Assembly: GCA_003952965.2 (NCBI GenBank)
Contig: CM025855.1
Span: 28,526,824 to 28,590,823, forward strand
DNA length: 64,000 nt
Source: Morella rubra
Lineage: Eukaryota; Streptophyta; Magnoliopsida; Fagales; Myricaceae
Direction: 5' to 3'
Shown here: in pieces, positions 16,201 to 33,632 of the stretch
Position numbering within the stretch: position 1 is the stretch's first letter
Layout of the letters: every line of letters starts with the position of its first letter
Position numbers and translations under genes: made by a program
Notes under the pieces: generated by a model
What the model saw: the letters and a program-made list of their open reading frames with translations, nothing else
Databases searched by the model: none
Told to the model about the DNA's origin: nothing

Positions 16201-17642
16201 TTTTATTTCCTCATATGTCATATCCTCCAAATCAAAATAAAAAACAAATCCTCCAGCCCACGAATGGTAAGCCAAACTGTCACAATCCAGAAAGACAACC
16301 TAAGTAAACAGATAACACTGAAACAAACAAAGAAGTAGATGACATGAAGGGCTGAGCAGTTGATCCTCATCTTCCTGAAACTGAGATGACCAAATTAAAT
16401 AGCAATAGCCTAGTAGGTGGTGTGGAGAAGGACTGATAATGATCGTCTTAAATACAAAACGAAATATGAGAAAGAGCCTCATGCGCGTGCAATGGTCTAG
16501 CTGCTGTTCAACTTTTTTTTCCCAGTTTTTTGGTCACACCAAAGGTCATAACAGACTCCAAACCCCAAAACATCGAAAACACATTATGATGAAATTGCAT
16601 AAACTTAGACTCATTCAACTTTTTCATGCCTTCTAAGTTGAATTCCAGTGTAAAATAATAAGCACAGAAGCAAGCAGCACCAGGATGACACCCACAGTGC
16701 AAGTAGATACCATGGTAGCTAATGTAGAACATGTATACCTGAGTAGCATAAGTCCGTTGAAATGGGCTCTTCTCCGCATTGAGCTGAAATAATTGGTACA
16801 TCAGAAACATCGTGTGGAAAACCTATAGAACTGGAAAGAGGCTCAAAGCAACATGCCAATATATCGTGTTTATATGCATATATGTACATGTATATAGAAA
16901 GTAAGAAACCATTCGATCTCTCCTTAGCTCTTATATCCTTCGCACAACTTCTTTCATGCCATCCTTAATAAGCTCCACAATTTTTGAGTCTCTATATGTC
17001 CTGAGTGATAAGTATGTATTGTATTTTCTCTCGACTCAAATCCTATCTATGGAAAGGCATAAGCTAGTGACTACCAAGGAGTCGATATACGGATATTCCT
17101 GAAGCTAATTACACTAAGAATGCCTTTTTCGCCTGCATCTGCTATGCACCTAGTTGATGACATTCTCATTTAATGAATAAAACTCCTCAGGACCTAAAAT
17201 AAACAATTACTGCACACTAAGTCACACAACACCAAGTCGGACTTCTCCCTAAAGTGAATTTTCACTCAAAGGTCCGGTAATCAAATGAGTAAATACTTAT
17301 GCTTATCCGCAACCAAGCCTCACTCCCCCGATCAAACGACAACCAGTCATACTCGCAAAAAGTTATCCTAGCAGCAAAAATGACCACTAATCGTGTCTCA
17401 ATTCTAGATGCCCTCATACTCGGAACCAGGCTAGGGTTTGTCAGCACAGAAAATCAGCAAAAGGAAAAACAGATAGAGATAGCGTGTGTACGGACGTCTT
17501 TGAATTGTAGGAGGCCGACTTCACCGAGGTAGGAGATGGTGACATGAGCGGCCTCGATGGGGATGATGAGCTGGACCAGCTGCATCGGCTCTGACCTGAA
17601 AAGGTACATCTGCGGGCACCACCCTCGTCGGAGCTCTCCCAT
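4300..17642 (-). CDS. VHA-a: V-type proton ATPase subunit a (tonoplast a2/a3 type)
   Basis: Eighteen coding exons join in phase to give 818 aa (family about 820). In transcript order: 17642-17496, 16783-16739, 15998-15879, 15803-15696, 14886-14776, 14682-14509, 13583-13446, 9883-9776, 9661-9554, 9429-9281, 8766-8613, 7643-7483, 7378-7172, 6547-6364, 6261-6178, 6098-5905, 4815-4756, 4504-4300. The N-terminal half is cytosolic (RSEPMQLVQ near the start). The C-terminal half is the multi-span membrane domain forming the proton half-channels. The essential arginine is Arg726 in [11 protein letters not shown], equivalent to yeast Vph1 Arg735; it is intact, as is the C-terminal [14 protein letters not shown] block. 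The SEPMQ N-terminus resembles tonoplast isoforms more than the a1 (TGN) isoform. I chose the ATG at 17642 because its length matches homologues; an in-frame ATG at 17720 is also open. Intron 7 (9884-13445) and the intron after exon 13 carry LINE fragments. Confidence 0.95.
6691..7120 (-). mobile_element. 5'-truncated LINE remnant (3' end, zf-RVT tail)
   Basis: Reading on the minus strand, a T-run at 6691-6700 is the poly(A) tail, preceded by CTTACTTATC. Upstream of it an interrupted frame encodes a segment with [15 protein letters not shown], the end of the zf-RVT region typical of plant L1-type LINE ORF2. It lies in the V-ATPase intron between exons 13 and 14, in the same orientation as the gene. 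Similarity to the element at 10867 stops near 7120, so it is strongly 5'-truncated. No clear target-site duplication was found. It is not functional. Confidence 0.75.
10867..12870 (-). mobile_element. Degenerate LINE (L1-type) ORF2 3' portion, rearranged
   Basis: On the minus strand this carries, in order, the end of the reverse transcriptase ([12 protein letters not shown], then [19 protein letters not shown] near 12640-12710), a region with [11 protein letters not shown], and the zinc-binding zf-RVT tail ([18 protein letters not shown], then SVDHLLLH, then [13 protein letters not shown]). It ends in a poly(A) tail seen as a T-run at about 10867-10879, preceded by CTTATC like the copy at 6691. 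Frames are broken many times, so it is a pseudo-element. A central block is duplicated (see the separate repeat). It sits inside V-ATPase intron 7, sense to the gene, and explains much of that intron's 3.56 kb. The left boundary is clear; the right boundary near 12870 is approximate. Confidence 0.8.
11330..12423. repeat. Tandem duplication inside the LINE remnant
   Basis: A segment of about 480-560 bases occurs twice in the same orientation: copy A about 11330-11808 and copy B about 11862-12423, offset about 514. The blocks 11571-11732 and 12085-12246 look identical by eye. Elsewhere the copies differ by clean short deletions: copy A lacks bases present around 12247-12377, and copy B lacks bases matching parts of 11365-11535. 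Both encode the same broken ORF2 stretch (WHDVWCGD region). Confidence 0.85.
13254..13330 (+). repeat. Polypurine tract with G-run cluster
   Basis: About 75 bases of almost pure purine within V-ATPase intron 7 include four G-runs of three to five bases between 13282 and 13315. The sequence is compatible with a G-quadruplex or triplex-forming tract on the + strand, which is the template strand for this gene. The complementary pyrimidine tract is in the transcript. Confidence 0.6.
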
Positions 17643-18316
17643 TTCTCCCTCACCGTCCAATTGCCCCTCTCTCCCCCCCGCCAATATGTCTCTTTCTCTT
17701 TCTGTCTCGGTGAGAGTCACAGAGACACCAAACAGTGACAGATCGATCTCAGTCCCGAGTCTTACAAGAACTAGGGAGGTTTGCTAAGCGCCACAAGCTT
17801 CAACGTCCCTCTCCCTTTTATTGTATTTGGGGGATTTTCTCTTAAATTACGTATTCCATTGTTATTCATAACCGGGACAAAAAAGTCTGGACCGACCGTG
17901 GGTGATCAGTGATGGGTCCGTAGAGCCTCTGGGCAATATGATTCCTGGACACGTGAGTCACGTGCGCGAACGATTAAATTTTCTTTCGCTTAGAAAAAAA
18001 AAATACTTTTATCTTTCGTTGCTTTTCTAATTAAGGAAAGCTAGCGTAAATAGAATATTACTAATTTACTTGCATATCCAATTTCTCACTTCGTTCTTTC
18101 CCGATAAAATGACCATCCTTTTCACCTAATCCACGGCCTCCGTCACTGATTTATTTCACTCAGTCTGTAAACGGGCAGCGGCGTTTGGATAAAAATCGGA
18201 GACATTAGCACAGCACATGCAGATTAAAGAATGGAAATTTCAAAGGAACATACATGACTCACACTGACTTTTGTCGAGTCAATTTTTTTTGGGGTCAGAG
18301 ATAATATCATAGTTAA

Positions 18317-18357
18317 TTTATAAAATTTGATATTAACTATTTATAAAATTTGATATT
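18317..18357. repeat. 23-bp period direct repeat, two copies
   Basis: The unit TTTATAAAATTTGATATT occurs at 18317-18334 and again at 18340-18357, separated by a short AACTA spacer. It is AT-rich and lies in intergenic DNA. Confidence 0.8.
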
Positions 18358-18566
18358 GATAGTGCCAAAATTACCGAAAGTCAGAGCCAATTAGACCTGA
18401 AAGGAATAAAAAGAGAAAGTGCAGTTTGATGTGGAACCTCCGATGCTAAAGTCAGATCTAAATAAATATTTTTAGTCTAGATAATGAATTAAGTTTAGGA
18501 AAATATAATAGGTACATGTTTTTTGTTCTTTAATCTTTCAGAATAAAATCATCCTGAATTTTTTAC

Positions 18567-18705
18567 TCGAATTGTATGGTGCAATCTAAAGCGAGATAAA
18601 CACAATATGTGGACACCATATTATTTGTTGCACATGTAAAATTTCGAGCAATATAGACTCTATAATAGAATCTACCTATCCTGTCTATCTCTCTTAATTG
18701 TAACA
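18567..18705. repeat. Dispersed repeat copy A (matches 32022-32180)
   Basis: This segment shares a colinear, diverged set of blocks with 32022-32180: a GAGATAAA block, then AAAATTT, then CAATATA, then ATAATAGAAT, then TGTCTATCT. The family was not identified; a decayed MITE or other small non-autonomous element is possible. Confidence 0.55.
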
Positions 18706-19616
18706 TCTAATTAAAAAAAATTTATAGATCGATGCCCTTTCTTTCCTCTCCACGATCATGTTAGTGAAGCTGACCTTTCTCTTCTCTCCATAATGATGTT
18801 AGTAAAGCTCAGCTTCTGCGAAACTTCGCTGTCACATAGTGCCAAGGCATGCAAGGCCGCTGAAGTGATTGCCGTCTACTATGCTTTCCCGTTGAACGGA
18901 TATTGACAAACTGTTAATCGGGCGTTTCAATAAAAGGAGTGGCCAATTCTCCATTAATTACCCCACATTTTATATGGGTAATTTTTGTTTTCGTAAAACG
19001 TTTTAAGACGTCAGTGCTTCGTCGTCTGAGTAGGTGCGTCTGATTATTTATCCTTGTTCAAGTCATACACGACAAGGAGGCTCCATTTACACTTAGTCCA
19101 TACGGAGGTGGACAGATCTAAGTTTCACATCCCGGGTATGGCGAAGTCTACGTGATAGATGTGCAGAATTGTGTACGAATCTTTTCAGATCTTGCCACTC
19201 GGTTGTCCTCTGAACAGCTTGCTCTGTTCTCATCTACAAAGACAATTGCTTGTTCAACATATTAATCTCTTTCAAGTGAAAGCTACAACGCCATAACTTA
19301 ATTGTAATATCAATGAAGACATTTTTACCTTCAGCTATAAAGATAAGATTGGAATTACAAAAAGCATTTACAAGCACCCCGCTAGCATCCACGCAACCTT
19401 GGACTTTTATCTGAGTACTCCATGTTCACCCAAATTGGAGGGGTTTGGATACCTTTGAGGAAATAAATCTGCAAAGCCGGGGGGAGCAGCAGTTTCAGTA
19501 AGCAGGTCAGCTTCAATATTGTAGCTATGGCGTATCAGCAACGGAACCGACTCCAGTTCTTCTCATGGTTCTTTACCCGCCCATCATATTTTGTTTGCAT
19601 TGTCATTGTAGAGGCA

Positions 19617-25390
<5,774 letters not shown>

Positions 25391-25640
25391 AGTTAGAAAG
25401 AGAGAGCGAGAGAGAGACACAGGGTGGAGTGGGAATAGGGGATGAGAAATGCAGATAGTGATTGGTGAGTGGGATCTGGCGGGAAGACGTTGCCAGTTTC
25501 CCGCCGGATCTTGTGGGCTTGGATGTAGAATTTACATTGGGGCTTTCTATAAGTCGGAATGAGTGGCCCTTTTAAGGGACGTGAAAAAGAAATGTTGGGC
25601 TTTAACTGGATGTACGGCCCGGATGTCTGATGGGCCATAG
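25391..25640 (-). promoter_or_regulatory. MCM4 promoter with inverted E2F sites and site II motifs
   Basis: GGCGGGAA at 25478-25485 and TTTCCCGCC at 25497-25505 are both perfect E2F consensus matches (TTTSSCGC type), in opposite orientation with an 11-base gap, roughly 90-115 bases from the MCM4 ATG. Several TGGGCY/RGCCCA 'site II' cores lie further out, near 25513, 25594, 25615 and 25631; these bind TCP factors in genes of dividing cells. E2F control of plant MCM genes is established; its use here is inferred. Confidence 0.75.
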
Positions 25641-28600
25641 ATGGTTTGGACTTTCAGAAAACTTTAGACCAGGTAATCACAGACAATGGGCTGAAAGGAA
25701 ACAAACCCGTTCGCTAATTTTAAACCAGCCCAATGTTTTTCTTTCCGCTCAGTATTGTACAATGATAATCATCGGTTTTAAATCCACCGCTCATTCTCCG
25801 TTTAATTCCTAAAGGGCAAGGTAATGTGCCACTTCAATTAGCGCTCATTGGCAAATCCATGTCGTGTTAACGATTTGGAGCTGATTAAGGCTTAGACCTT
25901 GATAATATGCTCCTTTTGAAGACATCACAAGTTCGGAATCTCATAAGTGCTACTAACCCTTTGAGGCTACTTTCAGAGCTTCTGACCTGGTAATTGTCCC
26001 GTTAGTATGAGCCGAAGGGACTACAAAAGCCTCGAGATTAGTCATATAAATTAGTCTGGACACCCAGTTAAAAAATAAAGATTAAATCTCACGTTGAAAT
26101 CTTACTAAATTGAACTAAGTCTTATAATGATTCTAATGGGCTTTAAAGAGCAACAGCTATTAACCGGATGCTGAAGAAACTAATTAGAGGAGGAGGACTC
26201 AATAAAGTTGGAGACATTCAGAAACAGCGAGTACAGCTTTCTCATCATGTTAATATATAATATGTTATATTCCTTGCAGACACATTCTCCACATAAAAGC
26301 ATTCGTGCCCCATGGCACAATCTTGGTTCTAAGAAGCAGACAGCTTTCCCATATTCTACTCATAAAACGGAGGAGCATGATTAACGTTGATCAAGTGGCC
26401 CCTGGAGATCATGAGTAGAAATAGAAAATACATGCATTTTACTTTTATTAGTGCTGATACATCCATATATATGCGGTTTATATTCTATACGACTTTAGAT
26501 GGAAAGGCATTCAGCATCTACAAAGTTTACTTTTCGCTTTTCGGCTAGGGTTTTGAAACCTTCATGACCTCCTTTCCTGTAAGCAAGACATTCAGAGACT
26601 TCAACGACAATCTGCCAACTTACTATGATCAGAAGGTTAAAGATGTAACCAGCTGCTAATATAAAAGTTTCACCGAGTCCATTACATCCGTAAATGTTTA
26701 TTAATTCTAGTAGAAGAGTCAATGGCCGCTTAACTATACAAGTTTCTTCAAGATTGAACTGCTATAAGTTATTGTAGTTGATCAAGTTCCAAAGCATGCT
26801 CTTTGGACAACATCAAAAGAATTGCAAAAAGAGACCGAAAAAGTCAATTATCCCTTGTGTCTATATTCTGATCGTGGAATTAATTAAGGTTTAAGCTAGG
26901 TTCAAACCGCTTATGCAGTTGACATGCCAATTAATGCATCCTCCTTGGACCAGATTAGATTTCAAATGGTGGTGCAGACAAAGAATATTACAGCCGAATG
27001 CAGTAATTAACTTAAGGTTTAACAATTGCAACCAAACAACATAAAAGAGAAGGCATTGGAGGGGTTTCTTTGTCCTCTTTTGGCACCATGCATGAGTGAT
27101 GGTGGGGCTTTTGTTAAGTATATGATGACAGAGACATGAGCTATTCTCAAGATTTCAGTTCCAAAATAATGAAGATTGAAATGAAATCCACAAAATCTAC
27201 TAAAAGTGTTGATCATTGTTTTCTTTGTATTCATACAATGAAGCACCATCTTTCTCATCCTTTTTACTTTTTAGGTCAGTGTCCAGTGTTTGCAGCAATA
27301 TTTCAAAGCGAGCTAGCTAGGAATGTGGCCTGCACAAGGTATATACATAAATGTATTTGAAAACAGCACTACCCACATATTAGACAGATGGATGCCCCCA
27401 CCTCATATTCCTTTTTCCCATCCCGTTTGCTAATTAACAAAATATGATTCCTATGAAAATATACGTTTTCTCCAACTTTCAAAGTAAAGAATTTTATATG
27501 AGTAAATTAAGCAGCTCGTAAGGGATCACCTGGAAGCTCTCAGAGTCAGTGACGTTCTGTTTAATAGAGATTTGTCTTGGAGGTCGACTGTAGATGCATT
27601 GATGCTGAACAGAACCACCACAGAAGAACTTTTGTACCTGGCTCTATATATTTCAAGTACGAAGGATATATTCCAGCGGTAGTGTCATTGCGAGCATCAA
27701 TCTTTTCCTAGGCTTAGTGTCAATTCCTTTTGCGTAAAAGATTAAGCAAAGGATTGATTATATGTAGTGCTTTCTTATAAAAAGTTGCTATCATGACCTA
27801 AATCGACAAGATGCGCACCTAGCCCTTTTTTGTATAATTCTTAAAATATTCACCCTTCTGCTAAATTTATATATTTACATAGACTAGAGACATTCCCCCG
27901 GCACTCTTAATTAACCTCGAATTGATGGAATTAGTATTATATTCAACCAAATGATCTGCAATATATCACTACTAGAAAACAAAATACGAAGAAAACTCTT
28001 GTTTTTTTAATCAAGCTGTGCTCATTCACTGAGGAAATGCAATCTTTTTTCAAGCACGTACGTAGCAAGAAAACATGCGAGTGCGTAAAGAAAAATTTCA
28101 TCTATGATGGGTACATTTGGCTTATATATATAGAACCTCACAAAAAGGGTTTTAAGAATTTGCTAGTTTGTTATGAGAACACTAGATGTTTGACGGCAAA
28201 CAAGCGGAGAAGAGGAAAAGCTAGACAAATCAGTTTACAGATGAGGCGAAACCCCTCAATATTTCTGCATGCATCTTATCTGGACAAGTGATAAAAAAAC
28301 TGAACCGGGATCATGATCCCATCTACTTAACTTCAAGCATTATGCTCCCTCTGCAAATGTTTTCATGTGTGTTTATTGTAAATTATGGACTTGATGCCTA
28401 TGCATTTGTGGAACTAGTATAGATAAACATTCTAGATATCTCTGTCCATTTGTCTGAAGAATGCTTCAAACTAGACAAAGAAACGGGTAAACATGGAAAG
28501 CTTGCTTCAGTATTGATCATAACCAACAACTACGAAAGTAAAACTTGACTGAGGAAACTGAACAAATAGAAAACGAGACAAACTGCATGTATGATCAGTG

Positions 28601-28904
28601 TGTGTAGCGTGCCAGACTTCAAATACCACGAGAGCAGCAAATTGAGGTGGAATTGGACGAAACTGGAATTAGCTCCCTCGGTTTCCTTTGATATGATTTA
28701 TTTCTACCTCCTGCATAAATGTGCACTAGCTATATACAAGAACAAGGTGGATCACAATATGCAACGAATTTGTTGAGAAAGGAGGGTAGACGGGGTTATC
28801 CACCTCTTTTTATTTTGTTTCCCAAAGTTTTCGATGACTAAAAAGGAAGCTAGTGTACAGTATTTCCTCTCAGTCTCCTAGTTCTCTCCGAGTACAAATA
28901 GTGG
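25641..28904. other. Intergenic region between MCM4 promoter and SRS gene 3' end
   Basis: About 3.2 kb of AT-rich DNA lies upstream of MCM4 and downstream of the SRS gene. Only short, codon-poor open frames occur. No protein family, tRNA or clear transposon end was recognised. Confidence 0.5.
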
Positions 28905-29815
28905 CTAAGATTTTGGGCGCTGAAGGAATTGCGTACCGGGAATCAAAGCACTAAAGGGAGAGGGACATGAAGGAGGAAATTGTTCTGCATTAGCTGTACT
29001 GGTGGTGACGTCGGCTAGGGCAGCAGCATTAACTAGTTTAGGCGGCTGAAGTACAAGGGAGGAACTCTCGCCGGCGTTGCAACAACTATCAGGGCCTTGA
29101 TCATAGAGAATACCCCTAAATACATGTCCTCCAATACTCACAGATGTCTGATAGGCATATTCATCAAGTGCGTCATCCAGTGAACTCACCCGGATGCAAC
29201 AGAACGCTGCCATGGAGTGCACTTCGACTGGAAAATTTGATTTCTCTGACCCTGAATGGAACCCCATATTCCATTGTTAAAAAAACAAATTTACGAAATT
29301 AAGTTTTGAAAGCGAATGGAAAAGACAGAGAAGATGGCGGAAAAAGGCCAAGTAAAGAAGAAGAAGAAGAATATCAATCAGAGAGTGTGCCCTCTTCTGT
29401 TGATATGTCTATCAGTTATGAGATACAAACAGTAGAGTGGAGATAATGAAACTGTTAGGGTACATAAGAATCACACTCACAAGTAAAAGATTTGATCTCT
29501 CGCTTTGTCTCTTTCAAAATATAATTCCACGTACGGGGATCTCTTTGGCTTGAGCAAAACAGTACCTGAGGGTAGGATTTGTCTGTGCCTTCTAGGGTTA
29601 TGTCCTTGAAAGTGGTGAGGAAGAACAGCTGCGAGTTGTTGCTGCCTGTGGCGCCTCCTATACAGAGGAATCCAGGTGCTCTTCACGTGGGTTTGGCACT
29701 GAAACCCTTTGTTCCTACAGCAAGTCCTGCACCTCATGTACACGCACTCCTTCTTGGCTTGGTTCCCACAGTCCTGGCACCTTAAAGGCCCCATTACTCC
29801 TCCCTGGCTCTTCAT
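28905..29815 (-). CDS. SHI-RELATED SEQUENCE (SRS/STY/LRP1) zinc-finger transcription factor, short form
   Basis: Two exons, 29815-29566 and 29251-28905, join (donor after CCCTCAG, phase 1) to give 198 aa. The RING-like C3HC3H zinc finger has Cys13, Cys16, Cys24, Cys29, Cys32, Cys33, Cys40 and His43, followed by a basic YRRRHRQQQ stretch. Exon 2 carries the family's second signature, the IGGH motif at about 123-126 inside [17 protein letters not shown], which mediates dimerisation. SRS proteins are plant-only activators that raise auxin synthesis in gynoecium, leaf and root tips. The protein is short and lacks the long Gly/Ser-rich N-terminus of STY1 or LRP1, resembling the shorter SRS members. 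If the intron is retained, exon 1 stays open for about 29 more codons and stops at 29477. An open frame also leads into exon 2 from 29267. Family certain, exact member not. Confidence 0.92.
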
Positions 29816-32800
29816 CGTTGTTCACTAAGGCCAGAGCTAGCCTCTACATCTCGTTCTTTTAGGTTTCTCTCTTCATTTTGTAGAAGGAAGGCAGCTCCAA
29901 AAGGTCTCTTCTTTCTTCGGGATCTCTTGTTGATGATAGAGTACTTGTTTTGGTTTGTGGTGGTAGTGGTGGTAGCACTCTAGCTTTTGGTGTTACTGGT
30001 GTGCTATTTTTGGGTTACGGATTTGGGGCTTATTCAGCCACTTGTGAGCTGATCATGCGCCAGCTTTTGCAGACACTTCTAAGTGAAGTATGAACTGTTT
30101 TTCAAACGCATTCAGAGTCAAAAATGGAATTACCCCATTAATGCAACGCCGCCATATCAATTATAGTCATGGAAGTAGATCCCAAACCCTCAGTACTTCT
30201 AGGAAAAAACCCTATCTTGGCTTAAAAAAACCCCATCAAAAATTAAAGGGAGAAGGAGAAGGAGAAGGAGAATAAAGCAAAAGTAAAAAGCAACAAAATT
30301 TATCAAGGCCACAATGTATGTACGGGGTTGTTTGTGTGTCTGTGTTGATTGAGGTGTAGCTGAAAAATCGTACCTATCTAACTCACCAACTTCTGCTTGG
30401 GGCGTAGTGGATATCAACGCTTCTAAATGTACATATATAGTCATTGGACGTCGAGGAAAAATTATTGCTAAAGGCTGGCTACAGCGACCAGTCTTGTATT
30501 GTCTAACCAAATATGGTACATTAATCTACCGAGCCGTGAGACTACGAGTCTGCGACTGACAACTTTCACATATTCGTCCTTGCACCTGAAGTCCAGCGTC
30601 TGCGGGGGGTTACTGGCTGGGTTTTGGGTCTAAATGCCCAAAAGTAAGCTGGAAGCTACTAGCTTAGGAAAAATAAAAATGCTGGAAGCTACTAATTGAG
30701 AATTAAAAATATAAATGAACCTGGCAATTCTGTAGCACATGAAAATCCAATATCATGGATTTGCCATTACTGTGTAATCCCACCACGGGTGACCGGTGAC
30801 ATCTCCGGTAGTTTCTAGTGTTGAGACCGCTACCGGTGGTCTTACCATCACCGGTAACTGCTAGCGATTACGTGTCTTTTTCATAAAAGAAAAAAAAAAA
30901 AAAACATCATTCTCTATTTAAGGAGAACGACACATTTCAGGATTAGGGTTCTCTCGCCTCTCTCCCGATTCCCCCTACATCCCCCTCTACCCTCTCTCGC
31001 CTCTTTCTCATTCTCCCTACCCCTGCCAGTCCTGCTTTCTCCTTTTTCTCTCTCTCTACTCCTTCAGCTCTCAAACGTCCTCCCTTCTCTCTCTCTCTCC
31101 ACTTTGGTCAAAATCGATTAATTACCTTGTACCGTTATCTGCAAACGGGCACCAACAAGAGCCTATTATTATGTTCCGTCGTTGCCCGTGTTGGTTTTGG
31201 CCAAACTAGCATCGTTTTCACTTAACTCAGCCTTATTTGCCATTTTCATTGTTGGAAGGAAAGGGAGGGGTTGTTGACAAGAAGTTAAAAGCTAAATGTA
31301 AACGGTTTACCTTTTCCTCCTAATAAACGGTTTAACCGTGATCTTAACGACTCAAACTCAAGGCCGTTACTATATGAAGTAATTAATTTACCACGCGTAC
31401 GAGGAAGGTCTATAAGCAGTTATTTAAAAAACACCACCAATTCCCAACATCTATTTAAGACTATTCCATGGCACGCAAACTGCATCCACCTTTATTCTCT
31501 CCCCTTCCAACCAAAGGGAAAAGATATAAAAAAAAAAAAAAAAAAAGGTAAAGAGTTTCTTAATTAGCCAGCGTACGGCGGCCGCGGATGTTCTCATTAC
31601 TAGAGATAGGCCCAAGCGACCTTTTTGCATGGAATCATTACTTTCTCTTGGTTTCTAATCATATATCTTAATTAACGTAACACTCGTGAGACACGTGGTG
31701 AGGCAGTGCTTAGCTCAGGTTCTAAAGAGGCGCAGCTAGCGTGACTAAAACCCGATTAACATGCTAGAGAAACCGTGCATATTAGGACGCCACCATTTCA
31801 CATCGAACATCATGGAACGCCTACTGTGAAAATACCTGGAAGCACCTCGAAAAACCATCGATTGAAAACATGGGCCAATATTGTAGAAACTGTTCGAATA
31901 GAGATCTGATGGGCCCAAATCCAAATCCAAACGCTACACATTATGGAAGGGAATTCAAGGGCGCAATATTTTGGCCTCTCGTTAATGCAATTCAATATGG
32001 ATCAAAATTCTTTACGATGTATTATTCGAATGGTGTGATAGAATTAGTAGAGAGATAAATATAATAATTAAATCTTATACTATTTAATAATGTATATATT
32101 TATTTATATAAAATTTTGGACAATATAAATTTTATAATAGAATTTATTTATTGTGTCTATCTTTTTTTAAATTTACCTTATAATTCAAACAAGAATTATA
32201 AAAGATTTCGATCTCATTCTGTCATCACATAAAATATATTAGAAAAACTGAACGTGAGACGCCATTTACGTTTCTATTTTCCTTGTCCAAGACTGGATAA
32301 GAGATCAGTTCCCCACCTCCCCATTCATTTTGTGGAAGTGGGCTTTGAAACTTTTTTTTGTGGCCGATAATTATAATCAGAAGCGTTTTTTTTTGTCTTC
32401 ATGATTTGAGGTATTGAGAAACAAGATAAAAGCCTGAAGTAAGAGACGTCTTCCGATACATAAGCAGCCTGGAAAAAGAGATCAATTGCCCCCCACAGCC
32501 ACTGGGCATCTCCTCTTTGGTTTTTTTCTTCCTTCTTTTTTGGCCTTTTTTGTTTTGTGTTTTGGTGATAAACACTCATCATTAAGTTGTTAAGTCACGC
32601 TTATCACACAGTCCTTGCTAACGTGACAAGAACTCGTGTTTTATCAGACAATTGATACTTTTTCTGAATTTGATGTTGAAGACTGCCATACAGATAATAC
32701 GCTTCAGCCTTTCTGAATTTCATATATAAAAACATTAATATCCGGATAATACACATTACGAATTACACTTGACGTGTTTTCACTCTGTTGTTTTCGTGAA

Positions 32801-33632
32801 TTGATAGAATCAGTAAACTTGAGCAACTTCAAACGGGCCAAATTTTGGCAGCTTTAAACTCTGCTAACGCCATGGCCTGGAGTCTCAAACTCTGTTCGAA
32901 CAATGCCCTGATGACGCAGTTTTCACTGATTCACTAGGGAAACGAATCTTAAAGCACGTCAAGGAGTGGAAAAGTGTAGGTCCCCCTGCGGTGTAACAAA
33001 ACAGAGGACACAATGGCTGGTTGGAACGTCGTAAAGGCAGTAGTAGCAGAGGCCTTGACAAATGATTATGAAAGTGGAAGTGCCAAGGTCATGGCAGGCA
33101 TTGAAATAACCAAGGATAATCTAGTGATCAAGCCCTATCCAGTGAGAATCCCTAACAGCAATTGAATATGATCCCCCGTGAAAGAAACATAAAATCTGTC
33201 CTAAAATTTGAAGTTTCCTCACAACCCTATTCTCCCACATCAGAGTCCACACTTCCTCAGGCATCTCCTTTCACAAGAAAGAAAAAACACAGGAGCAAAT
33301 GTCCCAAACACCTAAAAAAGGGTTTGAACAAACAACCATCAATGTCATCGAACATGGGTTTCCCTCCAGCCTTCAAAACCTAACCATCCTTCCATTTCCC
33401 AAGCACAAAATATGCATATACATACAAGCACAATCAAGTTCTGCACTACAAGCGAAGGATCTTTATAGACAGTGAAAGATAAGCAGTCAATGACATAGGA
33501 ACCCCATAAACTACGCCCAGTACCAGACCCTACATTAACAAACTACTAAGCGATAATTACACCTAAACCAAATCTATCAGACACCACAGACGCAGAGATC
33601 ACAATTTTTTGCTCACAATTTTCCAATTACCA
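29816..33632. other. Intergenic region: SRS promoter side, pyrimidine tract, repeats
   Basis: About 3.8 kb. It holds GAA-type repeats at 29360-29371 and 30247-30271, A-runs near 30890-30903 and 31527-31547, and a strongly pyrimidine-rich stretch at about 30950-31115 beginning with a TTAGGGTTCTCTC block resembling a plant 5' leader. No coding exon follows that leader-like stretch in either direction that I could support. A dispersed repeat copy lies at about 32022-32180. Confidence 0.45.
32022..32180. repeat. Dispersed repeat copy B (matches 18567-18705)
   Basis: Colinear diverged match to copy A: GAGATAAATATAAT, AAAATTTTGGACAATATAAA, ATAATAGAAT and TGTCTATCTT recur in the same order and orientation. 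It is very AT-rich. The element class is unknown. Confidence 0.55.

Larger units (their letters stand above)
17643..19616. other. Intergenic region: V-ATPase promoter and MCM4 3' flank
   Basis: Both neighbours are on the minus strand, so the left part (from 17643) should hold the V-ATPase leader and promoter and the right part the MCM4 3' UTR. It contains a short tandem repeat at 18317-18357 and a dispersed repeat copy at about 18567-18705. No further gene was recognised. Confidence 0.5.

Noticed and set aside
33013-33165. 50-codon + strand frame starting MAGWNVVKAVV
   Set aside because: Reads like protein but is short, has no recognised family and lies in probable 3' flank; not enough to call a gene.
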